A stretch of 64,000 nucleotides of DNA from Mesorhizobium shangrilense (GTDB lineage Bacteria > Pseudomonadota > Alphaproteobacteria > Rhizobiales > Rhizobiaceae), in contig NZ_JBEWSZ010000009.1 of NCBI RefSeq assembly GCF_040537815.1, forward strand, positions 75,702 through 139,701. Reading direction: 5' to 3'. This document shows positions 28,291 through 38,562 of the stretch, piece after piece. A model generated the notes under the pieces. The model had not been told where the DNA came from. It made no database searches and saw only the letters and a program-made list of their open reading frames with translations. The translations under genes and the position numbers were made by a program. How positions within the stretch are numbered: the stretch's first letter is position 1; every line of letters begins with the position of its first letter.

Positions 28291-29757
28291 TCACGCCTTC
28301 ATCGCGCCGGCGATCAGCGCCTCGATCTGCGTCTCGACCTCGATGCGTGCCTTCAGTTTGCCGGCAAAATCAGCGCCCGCCGCCTTGGCCGCGTCGGGCA
28401 GCGTGCCATACTCGCCGAGCGCCTTGGCATAGTCGCCCTGGGTTACAGCCACTTCCATGCGCGCGACAGTCTGCGGAACGCCGGTGCCTTCGACGGCGCC
28501 GACCGGCCTGACCTTGACCAGCGATTCGGCACTGGACATCAGGTTCTGGAAGAAACCGGCATTCTGGTCGACGGGCTTCGCGGCGGCAATCATGGCGTTG
28601 GCGGCCGCATCCGCCCCGGCGGCGATCTCGGCCCGGGTCGGCACCCCTTTTTGCGCGTAGCCGCGCAGTGTGGCGAGCTGCGGTGCGTCCGGCGCGATCG
28701 CGGCGAAGGTCTCCAGTTCGGCATTGAAGGGCGCGCCACGGTCCAGCGCCGACTTCAGCGCCGAGGCGGCGATGGCAAGCGCGATCTTCGGCTGCGACGC
28801 CTGCGCCTCGACCTTGCCGGATAGCTGCGACACCGATTGTTCCAGCGCCGCAAGACGGCCTTGCTGGGCAGTCGCCGTGTCACCGGCGGACTTCACCAGC
28901 GCATCGAGCCCCGCGATCTTCTCGTTGAGCGGGCCAAGATCGACCGGCGCCTTGTTGCCGGCCTGGTCAAGTGCCGCGACAGCCGTTTCGACCTGCTTGA
29001 CCTTGTCGCCCAGCGCCGCAAGGGCTGCGCTGTCGCCCGCATTGCCGGACCCCGCGGCCGATTTCAGCGCCGCGACATCGGCCTTCACCTGGTCCAGGGC
29101 CGACGTCAGGCCGCCCACCTTGGCCAAAACGTCTGCGTTGCCGCCAGCCTGCTTGGCCCCCGCGATCTCGGACCTCAGGGCGGAGATCTGACTGTTGACA
29201 CCATCGAGCGAAACGCCACCGGAACCCGGTGCGCCAAGCACGCCGGCGAACTGCAGGCCACCCGCGCCAACCAGCGCGATGACACCACCGATGATGCCGG
29301 CGGCGATGCCGTTGATGCCGCCACGCTTCGGCTGCGTTGCCATGCTCTCGTCCCTCGTGCTGGATCTTGGTGGCGCGGCGGAGGCGGGGCCGGCCTTTGC
29401 GGTTGCATCCTCGAAACTGTAGTCGAATGTGCTCGTCCGGTCGGACGGTGCTTCCGATCCGGTCGGATAGGTAGGCTTCGAATCATCGCCGCCTTCGGAC
29501 GCCGCGGATTTCTGCCCGTCGGACCGCGCGGCAGCGTCGGTATGTTCCCACGGCTCCAGATCGGTCTGGTCGGCATGGACGGGTTCTTCGGGCACTTCCG
29601 GCTGCGAACCATCCGCGACCTGGCCAGTCCTGGCATCCTCGACCTGAGCCTTGCCGGCATCCTGGTCGACGATGCGCGAGACGGCGCCGGGTTCGAGTTC
29701 GATCGTCACCGGCTCGCGACGGCTTTTCGAATGTCGCATCTTCGGCGTCTTGACCAT
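28291..29757 (-). CDS. Mic60/mitofilin-like membrane protein (COG4223 type)
   Basis: 488 aa from the ATG at 29757, which has GCGGAG 7 bases upstream. The N-terminal 145 residues are charged, proline-rich and probably disordered in the cytoplasm. One membrane helix, GIAAGIIGGVIALVGAGGLQF, lies near residues 150-170. A long Ala/Lys/Gln coiled coil follows (about 180-330), then a conserved C-terminal helical domain with APQLATLRGYAQKGVPTRAEI. This is the layout of alphaproteobacterial Mic60, the membrane-curving relative of mitochondrial MICOS. Published work places that gene beside hemC, hemD and hemY, exactly as here. Confidence 0.8.
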   Translation of the reverse strand: MVKTPKMRHSKSRREPVTIELEPGAVSRIVDQDAGKAQVEDARTGQVADGSQPEVPEEPVHADQTDLEPWEHTDAAARSDGQKSAASEGGDDSKPTYPTGSEAPSDRTSTFDYSFEDATAKAGPASAAPPRSSTRDESMATQPKRGGINGIAAGIIGGVIALVGAGGLQFAGVLGAPGSGGVSLDGVNSQISALRSEIAGAKQAGGNADVLAKVGGLTSALDQVKADVAALKSAAGSGNAGDSAALAALGDKVKQVETAVAALDQAGNKAPVDLGPLNEKIAGLDALVKSAGDTATAQQGRLAALEQSVSQLSGKVEAQASQPKIALAIAASALKSALDRGAPFNAELETFAAIAPDAPQLATLRGYAQKGVPTRAEIAAGADAAANAMIAAAKPVDQNAGFFQNLMSSAESLVKVRPVGAVEGTGVPQTVARMEVAVTQGDYAKALGEYGTLPDAAKAAGADFAGKLKARIEVETQIEALIAGAMKA

Positions 29758-29847
29758 GCTTGGGCTCCGCAAAACTCGCTTCGGGATGGTTCAAAAAGGG
29801 TCTATCACATCACCAAGCGGTGAAAAGGGGCGGTGTGATGACGCGGG

Positions 29848-30564
29848 TCAACGCCAACCCCGCAAAAGCTCAAGCAAAGCCTCCTCATCGGGTTCCGCCG
29901 CGACCCGGATTTTTTCGCTGGCAGCCTCATCGAGAACAGCGGCAATACGTCGAGATAGGGCGAAAACCCGCGTCTTTTCAAAAAGATCATGCAATGCCGG
30001 CCGACGGGCCAGGGCCTGCATCGTTGCGGCGGCCTTGGCCGAGTAGAGCAGCACCGCATCGACCGGCAGGCCGGACAGATGTCCGATGACAGCCGCGTCC
30101 GAATAGGCCGGCGCAACCGTGTCATAAGTCTCGATCGGGTGGACCCAGACTCCCGCCGCCTTCAGCCGCGCCTCGAATGCCGGGAACCGCACGCGACCGC
30201 ACAGATAGATGACCGCCTTTCCCGAAAGCCGGTCGGCCAGCATATCGGCCAGCGCCTCGGCATTGCCAGGGCCCTCGTTGACAGTCAGGAATCCAGCCGC
30301 GCGCGCGGCCTCCGCCGTTCGCTTGCCGACGGCATGGCACGGCAAGGCCGCCAGCGCGGCGATGATTTCCTTCGGGGCATGGCGGATGGCATTGGCGCTG
30401 GTGATGAGAACGGCAATGGCATTCTTCGCAACAAGCCCGGTTTCGACCGGCAGCGCCACCGTCTTGGTCAACGGCAGCAGCACCGGCTGAAAACCCGTCT
30501 CCTGCAGTCGCCGTGCCGTGCGGGAAGCGCCGGGTTCCGGTCTCGTCACCAGAACGCGGACCAC
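29848..30564 (-). CDS. hemD: Uroporphyrinogen-III synthase
   Basis: 238 aa. Cyclises hydroxymethylbilane to uroporphyrinogen III. The family is poorly conserved, but VLVTRPEPGASRTA, LITSANAIRH, HAVGKRTAEAARAAGF, IETYDTVAP and VLLYSAKAAATM are the expected blocks in order. It starts 2 bases after the hemC stop, so the two genes are surely co-transcribed. The product is the branch point for haem, sirohaem and cobalamin. Confidence 0.9.
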   Translation of the reverse strand: MVRVLVTRPEPGASRTARRLQETGFQPVLLPLTKTVALPVETGLVAKNAIAVLITSANAIRHAPKEIIAALAALPCHAVGKRTAEAARAAGFLTVNEGPGNAEALADMLADRLSGKAVIYLCGRVRFPAFEARLKAAGVWVHPIETYDTVAPAYSDAAVIGHLSGLPVDAVLLYSAKAAATMQALARRPALHDLFEKTRVFALSRRIAAVLDEAASEKIRVAAEPDEEALLELLRGWR

Positions 30565-30566
30565 CG

Positions 30567-31493
30567 TCAGGCCCAGCCGTCGAAGAAGTCTTCGCCAGCC
30601 TTCGCCCGCACCGCGCGCGCTGCTTCATCGCCGATGCGGGCCGCCTCTTCGGGGTGGCCTTCGGCCTTGATCTCATGCGATTGCGTTCCGTCCGGCGATA
30701 TGATCAGGCCGGCGAAGACAAGCCTGTTGTCCGTGATCACCGCATGGCCGGCGATGGGCGTGCGGCAGGAACCGTCGAGCGCCGCGAGGAAAGCACGTTC
30801 GCAGGCCAGCGCCTGCCCGGTCGGCACGTCGTGGATTGCCGTCAGCATCGTTTCCACATCGCGGTCGCCGATGCGGCTTTCAATGCCGATAGCGCCTTGC
30901 CCAGGTGCTGGCGGAAAAGTGTCGAGCGGCATCAGGTCGGTTATCACATGCTCGAGCCTGAGCCGCTTCAGCCCGGCATAGGCGAGGATGGTGCCGGCGG
31001 CGACACCCTCGTCCAGCTTGCGCAGGCGCGTCTGTACATTGCCGCGAAACATCACCACGTCGAGATCCGGCCGCAGCCGGCGGATCAATGCCTGCCGCCG
31101 CAGCGACGACGAGCCGACCTTGGCGCCCTCCGGCAGCTCGGCAATGGCGCGTGCGGCCTTGCCGATAAAGGCGTCGCGAGCGTCCTCGCGTGGCAGGAAG
31201 GCGGACAGCTCCAGGCCGTCGGGCAGTTGCGTCGGCATGTCCTTGGACGAGTGCACGGCAATATCGATGCGGCGCTCCAGCAGCGCTTCCTCGATCTCCT
31301 TGGTAAACAGGCCCTTGCCGCCGGCTTCCGACAATGGCCGGTCCTGGATGCGGTCGCCGCTGGTTGTGATGACGACGATCTCGAAGGCGTGTTCCGGCAT
31401 GCCATGCGCGGCCATCAGCCGCGCCTGGGTTTCGCGCGCCTGTGCCAGCGCCAGCGGGCTGCCGCGTGTTCCGATTCTCAAGAATGTTTGCAT
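30567..31493 (-). CDS. hemC: Porphobilinogen deaminase (hydroxymethylbilane synthase)
   Basis: 308 aa from the ATG at 31493 ([16 protein letters not shown]). Polymerises four porphobilinogens. The dipyrromethane cofactor cysteine is in [13 protein letters not shown], the substrate-binding arginines in [15 protein letters not shown] and [11 protein letters not shown], and the catalytic aspartate in [12 protein letters not shown]. An upstream extension of the open frame overlaps the promoter shared with tsaD and is rejected. First gene of the hemC-hemD-Mic60-hemY-terB-amidotransferase run. Confidence 0.95.
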   Translation of the reverse strand: MQTFLRIGTRGSPLALAQARETQARLMAAHGMPEHAFEIVVITTSGDRIQDRPLSEAGGKGLFTKEIEEALLERRIDIAVHSSKDMPTQLPDGLELSAFLPREDARDAFIGKAARAIAELPEGAKVGSSSLRRQALIRRLRPDLDVVMFRGNVQTRLRKLDEGVAAGTILAYAGLKRLRLEHVITDLMPLDTFPPAPGQGAIGIESRIGDRDVETMLTAIHDVPTGQALACERAFLAALDGSCRTPIAGHAVITDNRLVFAGLIISPDGTQSHEIKAEGHPEEAARIGDEAARAVRAKAGEDFFDGWA

Positions 31494-31555
31494 GGCGCCC
31501 GGTCCGTGATAACCCCCCGGCAAGCGAGGTTTTGCTGGGCCTTTCCTAATGAGGA

Positions 31556-32680
31556 ATGGCCGGCGACACAATCATCGAGGACAGCGACCAATTGATCCGC
31601 GTTCTGGGTATCGAGACGAGTTGTGACGAGACCGCCGCCAGCGTCGTGACGCTGGACGGCGATGCCGCGCCAGAAATCCTGTCCAACATCGTGCTCAGCC
31701 AGATCGAGGAACATGCCGCGTTCGGCGGCGTCGTGCCGGAGATCGCCGCGCGCGCCCATGTCGAGGCGCTGGACGGCATCGTCGCGGCGGCCCTGGCCGA
31801 TTCGGGCATTGATCTCGCCGATATCGATGCGATCGCCGCAACCGCCGGGCCCGGTCTTGTCGGCGGCCTGATTGTCGGGCTGATGACGGCCAAGGCGATT
31901 GCGGCTGCGGCAGACAAGCCGCTGATTGCCATCAACCACCTGGAGGGCCACGCGCTGACGGCACGGCTGACCGACGGGCTGGCCTTCCCCTATCTGCTGC
32001 TGCTGGTCTCCGGCGGTCACACGCAGATCGTCGCCGTGCGCGGCGTCGGCGACTACCAGCGCTGGGCGACGACCATCGACGACGCGCTTGGCGAGGCCTT
32101 CGACAAGACGGCCAAGATGCTGGGTCTGCCCTATCCGGGCGGACCCAATGTCGAGAAGGCCGCCAAGAGCGGCGACGCCAGGCGTTTCGCCTTCCCCCGC
32201 CCGATGAAGGGCTCGGCGCAGCCGGACTTCTCCTTCTCCGGGCTGAAGACCGCCGTGCGCCAGGCGGCGACGGCGATTGCCCCGTTGAGCGATCAGGATG
32301 TCGCCGACATCTGCGCCTCGTTCCAGACGGCGGTGGCCGACGCGCTGGGCGACCGCGTCTCAAAGGCGCTGGCACGTTTTCGCGAAACATTCCCTGATGC
32401 AAACAATCCGGCTCTCGTCGTTGCTGGCGGCGTTGCCGCCAACCACACCATCAAGGCGACGCTGGAAGCCCTGTGCAGCGAAAGCGGCTTCGCCTTTGTC
32501 GCGCCGCCGCTGAAGCTTTGCACCGACAACGCGGCGATGATCGCCTGGGCCGGCATAGAGCGGCTGCGGGCGGGTCTGGCGGATGAGAACGGCCGGGATT
32601 TCGTGCCGCGCTCGCGCTGGCCGCTGGACAGTATTTCAGCACCGATGGTGGGCTCTGGCAGACGCGGAGCGAAGGCATGA
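31556..32680 (+). CDS. tsaD: tRNA N6-adenosine threonylcarbamoyltransferase TsaD
   Basis: 374 aa. Transfers the threonylcarbamoyl group from TC-AMP to A37 of ANN-decoding tRNAs. ASKHA fold; [14 protein letters not shown] at the N-terminus, metal-binding histidines in [16 protein letters not shown], and GGVAANHTI. The ATG at 31556 is very close to GAGGA; a TTG at 31592, 10 bases after another GAGGA, could be the real start and would leave the usual short leader before RVLGIETS. It is divergent from hemC, and its stop overlaps the gpsA start by 4 bases. Confidence 0.95.
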   Translation: MAGDTIIEDSDQLIRVLGIETSCDETAASVVTLDGDAAPEILSNIVLSQIEEHAAFGGVVPEIAARAHVEALDGIVAAALADSGIDLADIDAIAATAGPGLVGGLIVGLMTAKAIAAAADKPLIAINHLEGHALTARLTDGLAFPYLLLLVSGGHTQIVAVRGVGDYQRWATTIDDALGEAFDKTAKMLGLPYPGGPNVEKAAKSGDARRFAFPRPMKGSAQPDFSFSGLKTAVRQAATAIAPLSDQDVADICASFQTAVADALGDRVSKALARFRETFPDANNPALVVAGGVAANHTIKATLEALCSESGFAFVAPPLKLCTDNAAMIAWAGIERLRAGLADENGRDFVPRSRWPLDSISAPMVGSGRRGAKA

Positions 32681-33678
32681 ACCGCCGCGATTCGGTTGGA
32701 TGGCGCGTTGCTGTCCTGGGCGGTGGCGCCTGGGGCACGGCCCTGGCCCTGGCCATGCTGCATGCCGGTCATTCGGTCCGGCTGTTCGCACGCGACGAGG
32801 AAACCGTGGCGTCGATACGCCGCGGCGAGAACCCGCGCTATCTGCCCGGCATCGCCATCGAGCCCGGCATCGAGGCGACAAGCGACGTCAAGACGGCTCT
32901 CGATGGTGCGGACTGTGTGCTGGCGGTGACACCGGCGCAGTCGCTGCGCGCGGTGCTGGCTGGCGCGAAGCCTCATATGCCCAAGGGGGTTCCGATCGTT
33001 CTTTGCGCCAAGGGCATCGAGCGCGACACCGGCGCGCTGCTTTCGGCCATCGTCGAGGAAATCCTCCCCGAAAATCCAGTCGCCGCCCTGTCGGGCCCAA
33101 GCTTTGCCACCGATGTCGCCAAGGGCTTGCCGACGGCGGTGGTGGTCGCCGCCCGCGACAACGGCATGGCCGCGAACCTCGCCGCCCGCTTCTCTGCCCA
33201 GAACCTGCGCTGCTATTCGAGCGACGATCTCATTGGTGTCGAGATCGGTGGCGCGCTGAAGAATGTCTTTGCCATTGCCGCCGGCGCGGTCTCCGGCGCC
33301 GGGCTTGGCGCCAGCGCCCAGGCGGCGATGGTGACGCGGGGCTTCGTCGAGCTGCGCCGCATCGGCGCTGCCTTCGGCGCCAGGCCTGAAACACTGATGG
33401 GGCTTTCCGGCCTCGGCGACCTGATGCTGACCTGCTCGTCGGCACAATCGCGCAACTTTGCCTATGGGCTGGCGCTCGGACAGGGCAAACCGCTGGCTGG
33501 CCTGCCGCTGGCCGAAGGCGTGCCGACAGCGGGGATTGCCGCTCGCATCGCCGCCGAGCGCGGCATCGACGCCCCGATCATCGCCGCGGTATCGGCGATA
33601 CTGGACGGCACCATCACGATAAGCCAAGCTGTGTCGACATTGATGACCCGGCCGCTGAAGACCGAAACCGACGCTTGA
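32677..33678 (+). CDS. gpsA: Glycerol-3-phosphate dehydrogenase [NAD(P)+]
   Basis: 333 aa. Reduces dihydroxyacetone phosphate to sn-glycerol 3-phosphate for phospholipid synthesis. The dinucleotide motif [13 protein letters not shown] begins near residue 13, the catalytic lysine region is [12 protein letters not shown], with [12 protein letters not shown] and the C-terminal [12 protein letters not shown]. The start overlaps the tsaD stop by 4 bases (ATGA), a common alphaproteobacterial pairing. Confidence 0.95.
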   Translation: MNRRDSVGWRVAVLGGGAWGTALALAMLHAGHSVRLFARDEETVASIRRGENPRYLPGIAIEPGIEATSDVKTALDGADCVLAVTPAQSLRAVLAGAKPHMPKGVPIVLCAKGIERDTGALLSAIVEEILPENPVAALSGPSFATDVAKGLPTAVVVAARDNGMAANLAARFSAQNLRCYSSDDLIGVEIGGALKNVFAIAAGAVSGAGLGASAQAAMVTRGFVELRRIGAAFGARPETLMGLSGLGDLMLTCSSAQSRNFAYGLALGQGKPLAGLPLAEGVPTAGIAARIAAERGIDAPIIAAVSAILDGTITISQAVSTLMTRPLKTETDA

Positions 33679-33739
33679 AGCATGATCCCGAACCACAGGT
33701 TCGGATCTGCTCTGCCTTACACGATGGGAGTTTTAGAGA

Positions 33740-34030
33740 ATGCTGTTTGCTTTGCTGTGCAAGGACAAGCCCGGAAGCCTGCAGGTGCGCCTCGATACGC
33801 GGCCCGAGCACGTGGCCTTCCTGGAAGGATTGAACGGCGAAAAGAAGCTCGCCTTTGCCGGTCCGTTCCTTGACGCCGACGGCAAGCCCAACGGCAGTCT
33901 CGTCGTTGTCGAGGCTGCCGACATGGCCGCAGCGAAGGCCCTGTCCGCCGCCGATCCCTATGCCAAGGCGGGCCTGTTCGAGAGCGTCGAGATCCGGCCG
34001 TGGAACTGGACCTTCAACAAGCCGGCATGA
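33740..34030 (+). CDS. YciI family protein
   Basis: 96-aa small alpha/beta protein of the YciI/muconolactone-isomerase-like fold. Recognised by the N-terminal MLFALLCKDKPGS, the RPEHVAFLEG helix and ADPYAKAGLFESVEIRPWNW. The His-Asp pair typical of YciI is in RPEHV and the ADPY segment. Function in the family is unknown. It sits 61 bases after gpsA and before an EVE-domain gene, a conserved order in rhizobia. Confidence 0.88.
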   Translation: MLFALLCKDKPGSLQVRLDTRPEHVAFLEGLNGEKKLAFAGPFLDADGKPNGSLVVVEAADMAAAKALSAADPYAKAGLFESVEIRPWNWTFNKPA

Positions 34031-34115
34031 CGCCTTGTCAAGCCGGCATGACGCTTTGTTGCGCCGCCTCGGGCGGCAGCCGTGAAGCCCAGAAAATGAC
34101 GACAGGACGACAAAG

Positions 34116-34541
34116 ATGAATTACTGGCTGTTCAAATCGGAGCCGTTCAAATTCTCCTTCGAGATGCTGAAGGCGAAGGGCAAGGACGGCACGCAATGGG
34201 ACGGCGTGCGCAATTACGCGGCGCGCAACAACATGAAGGCGATGCAGATCGGCGATCTCGGTTTCTTCTACCATTCCAACGAAGGACTGAACGTCGTCGG
34301 TATCGCCGAGGTCTGCGCCCTTGCCCATCACGACACCACCAGTGACGACCCGCGCTGGGAATGCGTCGATATCCGCGCCGTCAAGGATGTGCCTACCCCG
34401 GTGACGCTGGAACAGGTCAAGGCCAATCCAAAACTTGCCGAGATGGCGCTGGTCCGCCTCGGCCGGCTTTCCGTGCAGCCGGTGACGCCGGACGAATGGA
34501 AGGAAGTCTGCCGCATGGGCGGCCTGACACCCGCTCCGTGA
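34116..34541 (+). CDS. EVE domain-containing protein
   Basis: 141-aa single-domain EVE (PUA-like) protein. MNYWLFKSEPFKFSFEML, WDGVRNYAARNNMKAM, IGDLGFFYHSN and VGIAEV are the family blocks. EVE domains bind modified bases in nucleic acids and are related to YTH domains; the aromatic cage is consistent. The stop overlaps the GTG of the methyltransferase gene by 4 bases, so the two are coupled. Whether the target is RNA or DNA is unknown. Confidence 0.9.
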   Translation: MNYWLFKSEPFKFSFEMLKAKGKDGTQWDGVRNYAARNNMKAMQIGDLGFFYHSNEGLNVVGIAEVCALAHHDTTSDDPRWECVDIRAVKDVPTPVTLEQVKANPKLAEMALVRLGRLSVQPVTPDEWKEVCRMGGLTPAP

Positions 34542-35194
34542 CCGTACTCACCCCGATAAGCGCGAAGAAATTCATCCTCGACAACACGGCGCTGATGGCG
34601 CCGCCGCATGTGCCGGAAATCCTCCTGCATCTGGCCGACGAGGCCCATGATCTGTGGCAACGCACGGAGGATGAACTGGTTGAGATCGGCCTGCCGCCGC
34701 CCTTCTGGGCGTTCGCCTGGGCCGGCGGGCAGGGTCTTGCCCGCTATATCATCGATCATCCCGAGACGGTGCGGGGAAAGCGCGTTCTCGATTTCGCGTC
34801 CGGCTCCGGCCTGGTCGCCATTGCCGCCGCCAGGGCCGGCGCTGCCGAGGTGATCGCTTCGGACATCGACCCGTTCTGCGAGACGGCGATCCGCCTGAAT
34901 GCGCAGGCCAATGCCGTCGGCATCGGATTCAACGGCAAGGACTGCATCGGAACCGATGCCGGCTGGGACGTGATCCTGGCCGGTGATGTCTTCTACGACA
35001 AATCCTTCGCCGATCTGCTGATGCCATGGTTTGCGACGCTGAAGACGCGCGGCGCCGAGATCCTCGTTGGCGATCCCGGGCGCTCCTACATGCCGAAGGC
35101 AGGGCTGGAACCGCTTGGCGTGTATGAAGTGGCAGTGACGCGGGCGCTGGAGGATTCCCTGGTCAAGCGCACGACCGTCTGGCGCTTTGCTTGA
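34538..35194 (+). CDS. Class I SAM-dependent methyltransferase (PrmA/Nnt1-like)
   Basis: 218 aa from a GTG at 34538 that overlaps the EVE stop (GTGA). The longer open frame to 34361 overlaps the EVE gene and is rejected. SAM motif I is VLDFASGSGLVAIAAARAG, motif II EVIASDIDPF, and motif IV DVILAGDVFYD. It resembles the lysine methyltransferase/PrmA-like group that modifies proteins. The translational coupling to an EVE base-reader is suggestive, but no target can be named. Confidence 0.82.
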   Translation: MTVLTPISAKKFILDNTALMAPPHVPEILLHLADEAHDLWQRTEDELVEIGLPPPFWAFAWAGGQGLARYIIDHPETVRGKRVLDFASGSGLVAIAAARAGAAEVIASDIDPFCETAIRLNAQANAVGIGFNGKDCIGTDAGWDVILAGDVFYDKSFADLLMPWFATLKTRGAEILVGDPGRSYMPKAGLEPLGVYEVAVTRALEDSLVKRTTVWRFA

Positions 35195-35245
35195 CGCCAC
35201 CGCCGAACAGGCGTTCCATCCCCTGGCATCTGGAGGGGGAAGCTC

Positions 35246-35665
35246 ATGGATTTTTCAGCGGTCAACTGGCTGGCGGTCGTTATCGCCGCCGTCGTGGCGT
35301 GGCTGTTCGGCGCCGCCTGGTACGTGGGCCTGAGCAAGCCGTGGCTCAAAGCTGCAAAGCTCGACCCATCGACTATGAAGAAATCGCCGCTGCCCTTCGT
35401 CATCAGCTTCATCGCCGAACTTGTCATGGCATGCATCATGGCGCTGGTCGTCGGCGCGATGACCGGCGGCGAACCAACGCTGGTCGCGGGACTTGTCTTC
35501 GGTTTCGTGCTCTGGCTGGGGTTCGTCATCACAACGCTCTCCGTCAACCACCGCTATGAGGGATTCGGCTGGGGCCTGACCCTCATCGATGGCGGCCACT
35601 GGCTCGGCGTGCTGCTGATCATGGGCGCGGTGATCGGCTGGTTCGGAGCGGCGGCAGCGGCCTGA
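35246..35665 (+). CDS. DUF1761 family membrane protein
   Basis: 139-aa integral membrane protein with four predicted helices (about residues 5-27, 50-72, 78-98 and 115-137). The opening NWLAVVIAAVVAWLFGAAWYVGL and the central LVFGFVLWLGFVITT match DUF1761 (motifs shown without flanks). A good GGAGGGGGAAG Shine-Dalgarno precedes the ATG. Function unknown. Its stop abuts the stop of the convergent LysR gene. Confidence 0.82.
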   Translation: MDFSAVNWLAVVIAAVVAWLFGAAWYVGLSKPWLKAAKLDPSTMKKSPLPFVISFIAELVMACIMALVVGAMTGGEPTLVAGLVFGFVLWLGFVITTLSVNHRYEGFGWGLTLIDGGHWLGVLLIMGAVIGWFGAAAAA

Positions 35666-36586
35666 TCAGGTTCGCGTTTTGGCGACTTCCTCGAGAATCC
35701 ACTCGCGGAAAGCCACGATGCGCGGATCGTTCGCCTCGGTCTTGGGATAGACCAGGAAATAGGCGAACTCCGCCGCGACCTTGATGCCGAGTTGAAAAGG
35801 CCGGACGAGACGACCCTCCGAAAGGTCGTTTGCCACCATGGCAAAATCAGCGAGCGCCACGGCATTGCCATCGAGAGCGGCCTGGACAGCATCGGTGGAG
35901 GTCCCGAACACGACGGTGCGGCTGTCGTCGAAATCGTCGATGCCGGCCGCGGCCATCCACATGCGCCAGTTCGGCCATGTCACCCCCTGCCGTGCCCATT
36001 CGATATGGGCAAGCGTGTGGTGAAAAAGATCGCGTGGCTCGTTGAGCGGCGGACCGGACGCCAGCAGGCTTGGGCTGCACACCGGAATGATGATGTTGTC
36101 GAACAGGCGGTGGGCGCAAAGGCCCGGATATTTGCCGGCGCCGAAACGGATGCCGACATCGACATCGTCGAGATCGAAATCCCGCAGCCCGTAGGCGATA
36201 TCGAACCGCAGCTCGATGCCCGGCTTCTGCTTGCGAAAGTCCTCGACACGCCGCATCAGCCACTTCGCCGCGAACTGCGCGTCCAGCGTTACCTTGAGGA
36301 AGGACGTGCCGCGCGTCATCTTGTGCGCCCGCGAGACGGCCCGGCCAAGCAGGTCGAGTGCCTCGGTCGAGGCCTCGAACAGCACCGCGCCGGCCTCCGT
36401 CAGCCTGATGGTCCGGCTGGTACGGGTGAACAGCACGATGCCGAGCTGATCCTCGATTTCCTTGATCTGGTGGCTGACGGCGGCGGGCGTCAGGCCGAGC
36501 TCGTCGGCGGCGCGGGTGAAATTGAGATGCCTGGCCGCTGCTTCCAGCGTCCGCAGGGCACGCGTTCCCGGCAGCAGGCGGGCCAT
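35666..36586 (-). CDS. LysR-family transcriptional regulator (GcvA-like)
   Basis: 306 aa. The N-terminal winged HTH (residues 5-65) has LRTLEAAARHLNFTRAADELGLTPAAVSHQI-type sequence (core AADELGLTPAAVSHQ), as in GcvA. The C-terminal effector-binding domain has GLRDFDLDDVDVGIRFGAG. Target genes are probably outside this pair or include the divergent DUF1127 gene. The 165-base gap to that gene holds several palindromes. Confidence 0.88.
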   Translation of the reverse strand: MARLLPGTRALRTLEAAARHLNFTRAADELGLTPAAVSHQIKEIEDQLGIVLFTRTSRTIRLTEAGAVLFEASTEALDLLGRAVSRAHKMTRGTSFLKVTLDAQFAAKWLMRRVEDFRKQKPGIELRFDIAYGLRDFDLDDVDVGIRFGAGKYPGLCAHRLFDNIIIPVCSPSLLASGPPLNEPRDLFHHTLAHIEWARQGVTWPNWRMWMAAAGIDDFDDSRTVVFGTSTDAVQAALDGNAVALADFAMVANDLSEGRLVRPFQLGIKVAAEFAYFLVYPKTEANDPRIVAFREWILEEVAKTRT

Positions 36587-36633
36587 CAGGGCTGACCCAT
36601 GTCGAGGAAAATCACGTTGCCACCATCTTCAAA

Positions 36634-36734
36634 GGAAACTTGATAATCCGCCAAGAACTACTCGTTTCCCGTTTGAATTTCAATCGACCATGATGAGGCA
36701 ATCGAAACACCATCAAACCGGATTTGATATCCGG
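36634..36734. promoter_or_regulatory. LysR/DUF1127 intergenic palindromes
   Basis: Between the divergent LysR and DUF1127 genes are GGAAAC...GTTTCC (36634-36639 and 36664-36669), TTGAA-T-TTCAA (36673-36683) and CCGGAT-TTGAT-ATCCGG (36718-36734). The last is 17 bases before the DUF1127 ATG. Which, if any, is a LysR box is not decidable by eye. Confidence 0.35.
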
Positions 36735-36751
36735 ACGAAACGGAAAACATC

Positions 36752-36988
36752 ATGACCCACATCGCTCTGAGGCTAGGAAATGTCCAGCCGAACCGTCTGA
36801 ACGCGGTGTTTGAGTGGCTCCGGCAGGCAAAGGTTGCCGCCAGCCTTCCCCGACAGGATGTCGAGGATCTGTCGGATCGCCAGTTGCGCGATATCGGCGC
36901 CCATCGAAAGGACGTCTCGCGCGCAATGGACCGTGAACTTCGTCGCCTGGGCCTGCTCGATATTGGCTGGCAGAAGCCACGGAGGTAA
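36752..36988 (+). CDS. DUF1127 small arginine-rich protein
   Basis: 78 aa. The C-terminal half contains VEDLSDRQLRDIGAHRKDVSRAM, the DUF1127 (YjiS-like) signature (core LSDRQLRDIG). In rhizobia and Rhodobacter these short basic proteins have been linked to RNA turnover and phosphate/carbon regulation; the longer N-terminus here is unlike the 47-aa type. The stop is followed at once by an inverted/tandem repeat region. Confidence 0.8.
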   Translation: MTHIALRLGNVQPNRLNAVFEWLRQAKVAASLPRQDVEDLSDRQLRDIGAHRKDVSRAMDRELRRLGLLDIGWQKPRR

Positions 36989-36990
36989 GG

Positions 36991-37673
<683 letters not shown>

Positions 37674-37757
37674 TGTGATCGGCTGTTGTGCCGGTCAGCT
37701 TCCGCATAAACAGGCAGCGGTCAACTGAATTTTCTTTTCAAAACAACGGATTGATCC

Positions 37758-38441
37758 ATGACTTCACGCACCATTCTGATCGTCGACGATGATGACGACC
37801 TGCGCGGCACCCTCGTCGAGCAATTATCCCTCTATGAGGAATTCGATGTCCTGCAGGAATCGACCGCCGCCAAAGGTGTCGCCGCGGCGCGCGGCGGCCT
37901 CATCGACCTGCTGATCATGGATGTCGGCTTGCCCGACATGGATGGCCGCGAAGCGGTGAAGATCCTGCGCAAGGGCGGCTACAAGGCCCCCATCATCATG
38001 CTGACCGGCCATGACACCGATTCGGACACGATCCTTGGCCTTGAAGCGGGCGCCAACGACTATGTGACGAAGCCGTTCCGCTTCGCGGTGCTGCTGGCCC
38101 GCATCCGCGCCCAGCTTCGCCAGCACGAGCAGAGCGAGGACGCGACCTTCTCGGTCGGTCCCTACACCTTCAAGCCAAGCCAGAAGCTGCTGCTCGACGC
38201 GCGTGGGGGCAAGGTCAGGCTGACGGAGAAGGAGGCCTCGATCATCAAATATCTCTACCGCGCCGACCAGAAGGTGGTGACACGCGACGTGCTGCTTGAG
38301 GAAGTGTGGGGCTACAATTCCGGCGTCACCACGCACACGCTGGAAACCCATGTCTACCGGCTGCGCCAGAAGATCGAACGCGATCCTTCCAATGCGGAAA
38401 TTCTTGTGACAGAAAGCGGCGGCTACAAGCTGGTTCCTTAA
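37758..38441 (+). CDS. cenR: OmpR-family response regulator, CenR-like
   Basis: 227 aa. The receiver domain has the acidic pocket DDDDD at residues 10-14, phospho-acceptor D55 in LIMDVGLPDMDG, T in MLTGHD and K in YVTKPF. The C-terminal winged helix ends with THTLETHVYRLRQKIERDP and ESGGYKLVP. The sequence closely resembles CenR, an essential envelope regulator in alphaproteobacteria; the symbol rests on memory of that family. No histidine kinase is adjacent, as usual for cenR. Confidence 0.85.
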   Translation: MTSRTILIVDDDDDLRGTLVEQLSLYEEFDVLQESTAAKGVAAARGGLIDLLIMDVGLPDMDGREAVKILRKGGYKAPIIMLTGHDTDSDTILGLEAGANDYVTKPFRFAVLLARIRAQLRQHEQSEDATFSVGPYTFKPSQKLLLDARGGKVRLTEKEASIIKYLYRADQKVVTRDVLLEEVWGYNSGVTTHTLETHVYRLRQKIERDPSNAEILVTESGGYKLVP

Positions 38442-38562
38442 ACATTTCATTATCCAATAAGCGGTTGGGCGGGCGCTTTTCGGGTACGGTCCTGATGCTG
38501 GGGGCAGTTTGGATCGAACTCGCAGAGGAGGAGTCGGACTGTCGGTTCGGGGACATAGTTAG

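Noticed and set aside
26835..28511. 558-codon plus-strand frame opposite hemY
   Set aside because: Shadow frame; hemY-like gene is supported by membrane helices, TPR pattern and operon context.
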